NCBI RefSeq assembly: GCF_041261445.1
Contig: NZ_JBGCCU010000006.1
Span: 62,001 to 126,000 of the forward strand
Length of the DNA: 64,000 nucleotides
Origin: Catenulispora sp. EB89
Lineage (GTDB): Bacteria; Actinomycetota; Actinomycetes; Streptomycetales; Catenulisporaceae
Direction of reading: 5' to 3'
The position numbers and the translations under genes were made by a program. Positions 43,563 through 51,163 of the stretch are shown here, piece after piece (positions within the stretch are counted from its first letter, which is position 1; every line of letters starts with the position of its first letter). The notes under the pieces were generated by a model, which worked only from the letters and a program-made list of their open reading frames with translations, made no database searches and had not been told where the DNA came from.

Positions 43563-44513
43563 GTGTCGGTGCCGAGAAATGTCGTCCATGCTGGTCGGGA
43601 TGGCTTCGCCTGTCTCTGCGAACCGGCGTGTGATCAGACGGTATTCGGTGCGGCTCCTGACCCGGGCGGCGATGATGGTTGGCGCCTCATTCACCACTAC
43701 AGCAACGCGATCTATGTACTGCCGGCAGCCGACGCGATCGTTCGCATCACCGTCGGGTCGGCGGATCTGGAGCAGGTCAGGCTCACCCAGACCGTGACCC
43801 GCTGGCTCGCACGGTCCTGCGGCTACCCCGCAACGGCACCGCTCGGAGCCGTAGAACCCGTGCCGTTGGCATCCGGATCCGTAGCCAGCTTCTGGGAATT
43901 CCACCAGCAGCCTGCCAAGCTGACCTACTCCTCCATCGATCTGGCCTCGCTACTGCGCCGACTGCACAAGATCGACGGTGACACCATCCCGGTTCCCCTT
44001 CCGCCCTGGGTCCCCCTGACCTCGTTGGAAGGAGCGCTCACCGAGTACATCCCCGAGACCGTGCTGACCGGCGATGAGATCGAGTGGCTCAAGCAGGAGA
44101 TCATCGAGGTGCGCGAACAACTCGCCAGCGTCGAGTGGCACCCGTCCCCGGGCCTTGTTCACGGAGACGCATGGGCAGGAAATCTGCTCGCGGACAGCCG
44201 CACCGGCGGCCTGCTGCTCGGCGACTGGGACTGGGTCAGCAACGGCCCCCGAGAGATAGATCTCGTGCCAACCTGGCACGCCGCACGAAGATATGGCCGC
44301 GACGATGCCTGGACGAGCGCGTTCGCACACGAATACGGGTACAACGTGGCCGACTCCCCCGGCTACGAAGCACTCATGCACATGCGCGACATGATGCAAC
44401 TCACTGGGCCGCTTCGCCGGGCCCGCACCGACCAGCGGTACTACACGTTCCTGCGACAGCGGGTCTCATCGATTCGCGCCGGCGACCGGGCTTCCCAGTG
44501 GTCCACACTCTGA
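43563..44513 (+). CDS. Aminoglycoside phosphotransferase (APH)-family kinase
   Basis: About 316 residues from the GTG at 43563; the first 30 or so residues are not protein-like, and the true start is unclear because no ATG lies in the early frame. Kinase motifs: the catalytic loop LVHGDAWAGNLLAD (HGDxxxxN) and the metal-binding LLGDWDWVSNGPREIDLVP (DxD). Family members phosphorylate small molecules such as aminoglycosides, choline or homoserine, and some act as self-resistance enzymes. Nothing here identifies a substrate. It stands alone between the lectin-like gene and a tRNA fragment. Confidence 0.78.
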   Translation: MSVPRNVVHAGRDGFACLCEPACDQTVFGAAPDPGGDDGWRLIHHYSNAIYVLPAADAIVRITVGSADLEQVRLTQTVTRWLARSCGYPATAPLGAVEPVPLASGSVASFWEFHQQPAKLTYSSIDLASLLRRLHKIDGDTIPVPLPPWVPLTSLEGALTEYIPETVLTGDEIEWLKQEIIEVREQLASVEWHPSPGLVHGDAWAGNLLADSRTGGLLLGDWDWVSNGPREIDLVPTWHAARRYGRDDAWTSAFAHEYGYNVADSPGYEALMHMRDMMQLTGPLRRARTDQRYYTFLRQRVSSIRAGDRASQWSTL

Positions 44514-44726
44514 ACAAATGGACCTGGGCACTCGGCGGGGACTTCGGGCTGGGAAAAGTCAGATTGCCTGCGTTCGGGAACCCGAACGGGTGACGTGACC
44601 CTGCCCGCCCGGAGCGCGAGCAATACGGCGGCACGGCGAAAAACAGGCCGCCACCATACGGAGTCGCTACGGCCGTCATCACACCGTCATCACACGGGGC
44701 CGTTTCGACGACTTTACGGGTCGAGT

Positions 44727-44746
44727 CGACTCGAGTACTCGAGTCG
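44727..44746. promoter_or_regulatory. 20-bp perfect palindrome
   Basis: Half-sites CGACTCGAGT and ACTCGAGTCG. It is flanked by TTTACG on the left and CGTAAA on the right, which extends the symmetry over about 45 bases. This is the shape of a dimeric regulator or recombinase site. It lies just beyond the tRNA fragment and its terminator. Confidence 0.4.
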
Positions 44747-44755
44747 GAGAAACGT

Positions 44756-44785
44756 AAAACCCCAGGTCAGCAGGGCTTCCTGGGG
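44756..44785 (-). terminator. Rho-independent terminator downstream of the tRNA fragment
   Basis: Read on the minus strand: CCCCAGG, 12-base loop, CCTGGGG, then TTTTACG. It lies 12-40 bases after the 3' end of the tRNA fragment, the usual place for a tRNA terminator. Confidence 0.75.
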
Positions 44786-44796
44786 TTCGACTTCGG

Positions 44797-44846
44797 TGCC
44801 CCCGGCAGGATTCGAACCTGCGACCATCGGATTAGAAGCGCCGATG
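44797..44846 (-). tRNA. 3' fragment of a tRNA-Arg (TCT)-like gene (not a complete tRNA)
   Basis: The minus strand shows an anticodon-loop region CTTCTAA (TCT), then a perfect T-arm with stem GCAGG/CCTGC and loop TTCGAAT, then acceptor strand CGGGGGC. No matching 5' acceptor strand GCCCCCG or D-arm is found upstream, so only the 3' part is present. Such pieces are left when an integrative element inserts into the 3' end of a tRNA gene. The fragment keeps a terminator downstream. Confidence 0.7.
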
Positions 44847-45148
44847 TTGTCAACCACGGTTCTGTCAAGCTAGGCCAATCCGGGATAGCCCATACCATTC
44901 TGTCCATGTTCGTCGAGCAGCCGATGTCATCGCGTGCCAGTTGAGGGTGATCTGGTTCGGAGCCAACCCTGGACCAACCCTGGACCACACCGTCTACCCG
45001 AAGCCGAATGTGTCACGGGTTTCGATCTTGAACCGCTCCGCCTTTGCTCCACGGACCACCGTTTGGGCAGCAGGTCACAACAGGCGTCTGACCTACTGCT
45101 CAAACGAGAAAGCATGGATTGACGTCGGAACGGTACACTCGAGGGCCC

Positions 45149-46165
45149 CTATCTGCTCCCCAGCTGCTTGGCGACAGCGGCTATCTCGGCCTCGAGCTCA
45201 GCCGTGGTCGCCGTCGTCGTAAAGCCAAGAGCGTGGTTGATGCGGATCATGTGGGCGTTATCGTGGGCCGTTTGAGTGAGAATGGCCGTGATCGCAGGGC
45301 GTTCGGCGCTCAACCAGCGCAGCATGGCGCCCTTGATGGCGAGACCAAGGCCATGACCTCGAAAGTCAACCGCGACGGCGGTATCCCCCTGGTAGGCCCA
45401 GTCGGGCTGGAGGGCGAACAGCTGGAGTTCGGTGATGCCGACTACCCGACCGCTCGATTCATGCACGGCCACGACGACGCGATTCTCGATATTCCGAGCC
45501 TCCAAGTCCGCTTCGTGCGCGCGGACCCGCTCGGGTGTCCATTTCGCGAACTCCATCGCCGAATCCCCGATCGGCGCGTCTAGAATGGCGGTACGGCCGC
45601 GCGCGTACTGCTCCAGTAGCTCTTCAGGGGCTCCACCAGTCCAGCGCTGGAGTCGGAATCCATCGGGTACAGGGCGTTGCCATAGACCCGGAGCGACTTC
45701 GGGGAGGGTGAGGATCTGGCGGACCCACGCGTGGGTCCGGGCGAAGGCCAATTTCCTTGCCCACAGGTCACCTGAGGCGTCGGCTTTGACGCCCTCCCCC
45801 ACCACGACGGTCCGGCCGTGGTCACGTAGGGCCGGGAGTATCGCGCGCAGCATCGCGGTGCCAATACCCTGACGCCGCCGTGTCGGCGTCACGATGACCC
45901 GCACAGTAGCAAGATGGCGATTTTCGAGTTCCGGGTAGACCGCGTAGGCACTGCCGATGATGTGGCCGTCCTCCCGCGCTACCCAACGGTCTCTTGGTTT
46001 CGACGCCGACTCATGTCGGCGCATCTGCGTGACGTACGCCTCGAGCGTCGGCAGGGATTGCTCGGGATAGTCCAGCCCCATGACGGCCTTCATCACCTCA
46101 TAATGCTCGGCGAAATCAGCCTCAGAAGCAGACAACGGATCAAACAGACTGACTTCCATCGACAT
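45149..46165 (-). CDS. Tandem GNAT acetyltransferase
   Basis: 338 residues with two GNAT folds. The N-terminal half has VIVTPTRRRQGIGTAMLRA (acetyl-CoA loop RRRQGIG); the C-terminal half has VAVDFRGHGLGLAIKGAML and ends with NHALGFTTTATTAELEAEI. It resembles the double-GNAT proteins of actinomycetes, whose substrates are mostly unknown. It overlaps the end of the SdpB-like gene by 26 bases (start MSMEVSLF at 46165), so it is the last gene of the Sdp-like operon. There it could acetylate the peptide, or give immunity to it; this is inference from position. Confidence 0.82.
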   Translation of the reverse strand: MSMEVSLFDPLSASEADFAEHYEVMKAVMGLDYPEQSLPTLEAYVTQMRRHESASKPRDRWVAREDGHIIGSAYAVYPELENRHLATVRVIVTPTRRRQGIGTAMLRAILPALRDHGRTVVVGEGVKADASGDLWARKLAFARTHAWVRQILTLPEVAPGLWQRPVPDGFRLQRWTGGAPEELLEQYARGRTAILDAPIGDSAMEFAKWTPERVRAHEADLEARNIENRVVVAVHESSGRVVGITELQLFALQPDWAYQGDTAVAVDFRGHGLGLAIKGAMLRWLSAERPAITAILTQTAHDNAHMIRINHALGFTTTATTAELEAEIAAVAKQLGSR

Positions 46166-47033
46166 GATGATCTTCCTTTCCTAAAGAGGTTTCGAGCGAC
46201 GCCAAGGTGACTACCGCGATCATGATGAGGGCGAAGCTGAACAATCCAATGAAAATCATGATAGCGAGATGAAAGGCTATAGCGACCACCAGCGCGTAGC
46301 GCCGATAGACGGTGGCGCAGAACATCGAAACACTGATGCCTAATTCGATGATCATCACCGACCAGGTGAGCACCTGCCCCACATAGCCGTGCTTCAAGAT
46401 CCAGACAATCGGAGAACGAACGAGATCTGGTGCGCCGTACTGAGGGTCTTGCATGATGATGCGCAACGCCCGCCCATTGCGCCACGCTGGATGCCGTGCT
46501 TTCGATAACGCGGCGTCCAGGTAAATAATGGCAACTTGCGCTCGAAGCACCAAGTGCGCGGCGTATGAGCTACCACGCCAGGTCGGCGCAAGTGGCTGGT
46601 CTGTGCGCCTCCAGTGGTTCGACCTGGAATCACCCATAGACTGCGGGATGATAAGGCCGCAAGCTATCACGGCGATAGCGGAGCCGCCATCAGTGGTCGC
46701 CAGGCGCGCAATCACGCTGAAGGCGATATACCAGTGAGGTATGCATAGCCACCGAGGCCTCAGCCCCAGGACCACCGCGGTGAGGATTGCCACCGCGACT
46801 ACCCTGGCCACGAGGTTCGCGCTCGGCTGCCCGCCACCTACACACCACAGGGAGATCCGGTCAACTCCCCCGCAGGGCCCAGGATCCCCAGGATGCGGCA
46901 CGGCGAAAAGCAGGTCACGATCCGGCGCGAACAGAATGAAACTGAGCTGAGCCATTGCAAGCAGCGAGCGGGCGACCGCAAGCGATTCACCTCGCGGGTC
47001 AAAGAAGGCGGCAGATTCAAGAAACCGCTTCAT
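46140..47033 (-). CDS. SdpB-like / HTTM-domain membrane protein
   Basis: 297 residues from the ATG at 47033, which overlaps the SdpA-like stop (ATGA). It has several hydrophobic helices (SLLAMAQLSFILFA, LVARVVAVAILTAVVLGL, ALVVAIAFHLAIMIFIGLF). It also has the family block QVAIIYLDAALSKARHPAWRNG, matching the SdpB/HTTM pattern in which a helix with Lys precedes W-x-x-G. In Bacillus subtilis SdpA and SdpB are both needed to mature the secreted SDP toxin from SdpC. An older frame reading upstream to 47219 is rejected because it runs back through sdpA. GC is lower than in the NRPS genes. Confidence 0.82.
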   Translation of the reverse strand: MKRFLESAAFFDPRGESLAVARSLLAMAQLSFILFAPDRDLLFAVPHPGDPGPCGGVDRISLWCVGGGQPSANLVARVVAVAILTAVVLGLRPRWLCIPHWYIAFSVIARLATTDGGSAIAVIACGLIIPQSMGDSRSNHWRRTDQPLAPTWRGSSYAAHLVLRAQVAIIYLDAALSKARHPAWRNGRALRIIMQDPQYGAPDLVRSPIVWILKHGYVGQVLTWSVMIIELGISVSMFCATVYRRYALVVAIAFHLAIMIFIGLFSFALIMIAVVTLASLETSLGKEDHHVDGSQSV

Positions 47034-47590
47034 GGCGAGCATATCAGATTGATCATCGCAACCTCCGAGGGACGCCTCGCCCCCGAATTCGTCTCCGGCC
47101 AGGTCAGCACAAACGCCACTAGCCCACACAAAGATGCCGGCTTTGTCTGGTTGACCAGCGACAGCGGCGCGGTAGACGAAAAACAACGAGCCGTTTCCGG
47201 ATCGGCACAAAGATACCACGATCCGGCTGGGATAATACTTTTGACATAATTAGCTTCGGCTGCGCGCGTCTGGGAACTGTCCGCCAGACCCCAAAGGTTG
47301 CGCGACGACATCTGTCGGGGAATTAACGGCGATGGTTCCTTCATGTCCGATCCGATCCCGAACACAGACAGGGTGGCGGAATCGGCATAGTTGTCAAAGA
47401 ATGACCAACCTTGTGGCCAGATTGCCCGATACGCCTGGCCAGTGCTACCTGTCCATGAAGGCTGAAGCTTAGTGACCAACTGAAGCCCCAGAGTTGAAGC
47501 AAGGGCAGTCACGAGGATAGCGAAGGTCACAGCAAACCCGAACGAACTGGCGGACTTTGAAGGCTCGCCAGCCGTTGGCGATGCTGCCAT
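47030..47590 (-). CDS. SdpA-like protein of an antimicrobial-peptide maturation system
   Basis: 186 residues from the ATG at 47590, eight bases after the stop of a 44-residue peptide gene. An N-terminal transmembrane helix (FGFAVTFAILVTALASTLGL) is followed by an extracytoplasmic domain with the SdpA hallmarks PQGWSFFDN, RNLWGLADSSQTRAAE and WYLCADPETARC (two Cys). SdpA family proteins act with SdpB to process and activate SdpC-type peptides outside the membrane. The frame is open upstream to 47791, but that part has no SD and covers the peptide gene in another frame, so the shorter start is preferred. Confidence 0.8.
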   Translation of the reverse strand: MAASPTAGEPSKSASSFGFAVTFAILVTALASTLGLQLVTKLQPSWTGSTGQAYRAIWPQGWSFFDNYADSATLSVFGIGSDMKEPSPLIPRQMSSRNLWGLADSSQTRAAEANYVKSIIPAGSWYLCADPETARCFSSTAPLSLVNQTKPASLCGLVAFVLTWPETNSGARRPSEVAMINLICSP

Positions 47591-47598
47591 GTCCGAAA

Positions 47599-47733
47599 TC
47601 AACCCCAGCTGATGGGACTCGCATCCATGCCATCTGGATGGACAACGAGCGCCTGCGGACCTGTCCCCATCGCAGCGACTGCTGACAGCGCGACAACTGT
47701 AGCGATCACCGCAAAAATGATCTTGCGTCTCAA
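47599..47733 (-). CDS. 44-residue secreted peptide, candidate SdpC-like toxin precursor
   Basis: TTG start at 47733 with SD AGAGGGA seven bases upstream; stop at 47599. N-terminus (M)RRKIIFAVIATVVALSAV is a positive charge cluster plus hydrophobic core, with AAMGTG a plausible signal-peptidase region. The remainder is short and acidic: GPQALVVHPDGMDASPISWG. It has no Cys, so it differs from Bacillus SDP, which has a disulfide. It is the first gene of the operon and lies eight bases before sdpA, so it is the best candidate substrate of SdpA/SdpB. It could instead be a leader that controls sdpA translation. No family is recognised. Confidence 0.55.
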   Translation of the reverse strand: MRRKIIFAVIATVVALSAVAAMGTGPQALVVHPDGMDASPISWG

Positions 47734-47903
47734 AACTCAATCCCTCTCGCGCGGTCGTTCGACTACCATTGGTGCCCACTTCGGTGGACACAGTGAGCTT
47801 GGGGGGCGGCGCTACCTTACGGCTACCGAGTTGCTACTCGTCTCGCGTGGCCGCGAACACTGTAACGGACGCCGGGCCGGACACAAGGATTGGATCATCG
47901 GTT

Positions 47904-50900
47904 GTGACAGGGGACGACCACGACGCAGGGCAGCACGGCTTGCGTCCCCACGGACCAGTTAGCCTCGCGATACGGGTACTCGGCCCATTGCTAGTCGAAA
48001 TCGACGGCCAACCCGCCGCGGTCGGCGGGGGCCGGTCCGCAAGAGCGCTGGCGTTGTTGACCATCAACGCGAACAGGGTTGTACCGGTAGAGCAAGTGGT
48101 CGACGTGCTGTGGGAAGTTCCGCCCGAGTCGGCGCGTCAGCAGGTGCACAATGTCGTCGCAGGCCTCCGAAGGACGTTGAGGCCAGCGGCTGGAACAGCA
48201 GACATCTTGACGGTCGATGCCGGCTACAAACTGAGCCTACCGAAGGATACTGTTGACGTTCTCCAGTTCGAGGCACTGCTGCTTGCCGCCGAGAGTGCGG
48301 TCGCATCAGGGGACCCCACTGGAGCATGTCAGCATCTCTGGCAAGCGCTCGCTTTCTGGCGCGGGCAAGCGCTGAGCGGGTTCGACGCTCCGAGTCTCCT
48401 AAGTACAGCCACCCTGCTGGCTGAGAAACGAGCAAGCGCTGTCGAGCAGCTGTCGACGATCAGTATTGAACTGGACGAAGCTGCTTCGGTCGTCGGAGTT
48501 TTGACCGAGTTGGTAGCCGAATTCCCTCTCCGGGAGTCACTTCGGGCCATCCTTGTGCGAGCGTTGTACCGCAGCGGTAGGCAAGCGGACGCACTCGCCG
48601 TCTACGAAGATGGCCGGCGCCGGTTGGCAGACGAGCTCGGATTGGACCCTGGGCCTCAGTTGCGGGAGGCGCATAGGCAGGTCCTTGCGAGCGGCAGTGT
48701 GGCAGATCCGTCAGCTGGTTCCACATCGCTGCCCGTGAAAGCCGAAGCCGCCAGGACGCCCGAGCCACTGGGAGGAAATTTCCTTCCGCGAGACCTTGCG
48801 GAGTTCACCGGGCGTGAGGCGGAGATCCATCACCTAATTGCCAAGGCCGCCAACTCGGATACCGCGGCGCTCGTGATCTCAGCCATCGATGGTATGGGCG
48901 GCGTTGGCAAGACGACGCTGGCGGTCCATCTCGCGCATCGGCTGGCTGATCAGTATCCGGACGGCCAGTTCTTCGTGGACTTGCAAGGTTTCACCGTCGG
49001 AAGTGAACCGCTGTCTCCGATGCACGCCCTAAACACGCTACTCCGGTGCAGCGGCGTTCCTCCCGAGGCAATCCCTCAGGATCTCGCGGCGCGTAGCGCT
49101 ATATGGCGCAGCGCCTTAACAGGGCGGCGAGTGCTTGTATTGTTGGACAACGCCTCTGATGTGACGCAGGTGCGCCCCCTGCTCCCTGCCGAACCCGGCA
49201 CTCTTGTGCTGATAGCCAGTCGACGTCGAATGACGGCTTTGGAGGGTGCGGTACCGCTTTCTCTCGATGTGATGCCTGAAAGCGATGCTTATGATCTCTT
49301 CAGCCACATCGCTGGTGCTGATCGTGCTGCTGCTGAGCCGGAAGAAGTCAAGCTCGTTCTGGACCTGTGCGGGAGGTTGCCACTAGCCATCCAGATTGCC
49401 GCTGCACGGCTACGCGATCGCCCGAGCTGGTCTGTGGCAGATCTGGTTGGCCAACTGCAACGACGAGATGGCCGGGCCAGGACGCTCGTTGCCGGCGACC
49501 GAAACGTGATGGCCATTATCGGTTGGTCGTACCAGCACCTTTCCGAGTCGCAGAAGGTTCTCTTCCGTCGACTGAGCGCACATCCCGGATACGACTTCGA
49601 CGCGTACACCGCCGCGGCCCTCTCGGGGCTTTCGTTGGAACAGGCCGAGGATGGTCTAGAAGACCTCATCGATGTCAATCTCCTGCAACAACGGCGCTCC
49701 GGACGCTACAGCTTCCACGACCTAGTCCGAGACTGCGCGCAAGACTTGCACACCCGCGATGATGGGGATGACGAGCGGCAGTCCACGCTTCGCAGGCTCC
49801 TTGACTACTACCTCGTATCGACTGACGATTGGTGCCGGACCGTGGGAGCCGGGAATCCATATAACACGTTCGAACCTCACGAGGAGCCAAACCACCCACG
49901 AAGGGCCCCGAACCGCGATGCGGCACTTTCGCTGCTCGAGGACGAGTACCGCAACATCGCAGCTACCGTCAGAGATGCCGCAGTACGTGGGTTCGATTCT
50001 CATGTGTGGCAGCTTGTCTGCATAATGCAGCCCTACTTCTTTCGGCTCAACCAATGGAGTGAAGCGGAAGAGCTCTTCACAATGGCCTTGACTTCGGCGC
50101 GACATTTGAGCCTTGACAAAGCGGAATCGGCATGCCTCGTAGGCCTGGCCTCTATGAGGCGTGCTCGCGGTGCCGCCTCCGAGGCGCGTGAGCTCACATC
50201 CCGTGCGATCGAGATCAGCCGGGCAAGTGGAAACCTACTGGCGGAAGCGTACCAGCTGACAAACCTTGGCGGCATACTTTTGGACGAGAGTAACTTCAAT
50301 GAAAGCCGAGCATGTTTCCTCAGCGCCCTGGATCTCGCGACCCAGGCCGGTGATCTTCACCTCCAAGCAAGCCTCACCAATAACCTCGGCGTAACGAGCC
50401 GCGGCCTTGGTCGATTCGCAGAGGCTCTCGATTACTTCAACCATGCATACGAGCTCAAGATCGATGACGACACCGTGCGCCGGCACATCGTCTGCAATAT
50501 CGCCGAAATACTCAACCTCCAAGGTCAAACGAGTGCTGCTCACAGGCGGTACAGAGAGGCACTGGAACTTAGCGGTCTTATTAACTCGCCCCGGGGGAGA
50601 GCGGAGGCTCTGGTTGGACTGTCCGCCGTGTATCGGGCCTCAAACGACCAGGACCGGGCTCTCGAAGCTGGCCGCGAAGCAGTCGACCTGGCTCGCTCAG
50701 TCGGCTGGCTTCAGCTTGAGAGTGAGGCGCTAAACGTCATCGGTGACACACACCTCAGCCTCGGCGACGTAGAATCGGCTGAACGTTCGTTTGTCCAGGT
50801 CGAGTCCATAGGTTTGTCTTTCGGATCCGAGCGATACGTGGCGCAGGCTCATGAGGGTATGGCACATGCAGCACTCGCCCGCCTCGAAATCGCCCAAGCC

Positions 50901-51044
50901 AAAGACCATTGGCGCGAAGCGCTGGCCATTCACCCTGGCGGAGTCATCGATGCTGCAGCTGCGCGGCGCCACCTAGAAGCAGAAGACCCGAGTTCCGAGC
51001 CTTGTTGGCGATGCAGGCTGGACCAGAATACTGGTCAAGAGTAA
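47904..51044 (+). CDS. AfsR/SARP-type transcriptional regulator (SARP - NB-ARC - TPR)
   Basis: About 1,046 residues from the GTG at 47904; the frame is open to a TTG at 47769, but the first 60 residues there match nothing. An OmpR-like winged-helix (IRVLGPLLVEIDGQPAAVGGGRS...) is followed by the BTAD domain (DVLQFEALLLAAESAVASGD to DELGLDPGPQLREAHRQVL), which together make a SARP. Then comes an NB-ARC ATPase with Walker A GMGGVGKTTLA, RVLVLLDNASDV and GRLPLAIQIAA. The last 350 residues are TPR helices (QLTNLGGILLDESNFNES, LQASLTNNLGVTSRGLG). AfsR-like proteins activate secondary-metabolite operons through heptameric repeats near -35. It is divergent from the Sdp-like operon and convergent with the amidinotransferase operon, so either, or cluster 1, may be its target. 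Confidence 0.9.
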   Translation: MTGDDHDAGQHGLRPHGPVSLAIRVLGPLLVEIDGQPAAVGGGRSARALALLTINANRVVPVEQVVDVLWEVPPESARQQVHNVVAGLRRTLRPAAGTADILTVDAGYKLSLPKDTVDVLQFEALLLAAESAVASGDPTGACQHLWQALAFWRGQALSGFDAPSLLSTATLLAEKRASAVEQLSTISIELDEAASVVGVLTELVAEFPLRESLRAILVRALYRSGRQADALAVYEDGRRRLADELGLDPGPQLREAHRQVLASGSVADPSAGSTSLPVKAEAARTPEPLGGNFLPRDLAEFTGREAEIHHLIAKAANSDTAALVISAIDGMGGVGKTTLAVHLAHRLADQYPDGQFFVDLQGFTVGSEPLSPMHALNTLLRCSGVPPEAIPQDLAARSAIWRSALTGRRVLVLLDNASDVTQVRPLLPAEPGTLVLIASRRRMTALEGAVPLSLDVMPESDAYDLFSHIAGADRAAAEPEEVKLVLDLCGRLPLAIQIAAARLRDRPSWSVADLVGQLQRRDGRARTLVAGDRNVMAIIGWSYQHLSESQKVLFRRLSAHPGYDFDAYTAAALSGLSLEQAEDGLEDLIDVNLLQQRRSGRYSFHDLVRDCAQDLHTRDDGDDERQSTLRRLLDYYLVSTDDWCRTVGAGNPYNTFEPHEEPNHPRRAPNRDAALSLLEDEYRNIAATVRDAAVRGFDSHVWQLVCIMQPYFFRLNQWSEAEELFTMALTSARHLSLDKAESACLVGLASMRRARGAASEARELTSRAIEISRASGNLLAEAYQLTNLGGILLDESNFNESRACFLSALDLATQAGDLHLQASLTNNLGVTSRGLGRFAEALDYFNHAYELKIDDDTVRRHIVCNIAEILNLQGQTSAAHRRYREALELSGLINSPRGRAEALVGLSAVYRASNDQDRALEAGREAVDLARSVGWLQLESEALNVIGDTHLSLGDVESAERSFVQVESIGLSFGSERYVAQAHEGMAHAALARLEIAQAKDHWREALAIHPGGVIDAAAARRHLEAEDPSSEPCWRCRLDQNTGQE

Positions 51045-51163
51045 AAGGTGACGCTTCAGGTCATCCGTGCCGCAAGCTCCATTTCCATGTCTCGAATCGA
51101 CAGCATTGCAGTTCGATGACACGGGTTTATCAGAAAACACCTCCACGGTTACTCGCCTCGACT

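Larger units (their letters stand above)
44514..45148. other. 635-bp gap with an integration-like scar
   Basis: No protein gene is credible here. The gap holds a 20-bp palindrome (44727-44746), a terminator (44756-44785), a 3' tRNA fragment (44797-44846) and, further right, a short tandem repeat of CCCTGGACCAA-type units near 44965-44990. Frames translating to PPAGFEPATIG over the tRNA piece are spurious. Confidence 0.6.

Noticed and set aside
44797-44890. Complete tRNA-Arg gene
   Set aside because: The T-arm and acceptor 3' strand are there, but the minus strand upstream shows no complementary 5' acceptor strand or D-arm, so it is only a fragment.
47591-47791. N-terminal extension of SdpA to 47791
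   Set aside because: The extension (SFETQDHFCGDRYSC...) has no protein-like character and lies over the small peptide gene, which has its own SD and signal-like sequence.
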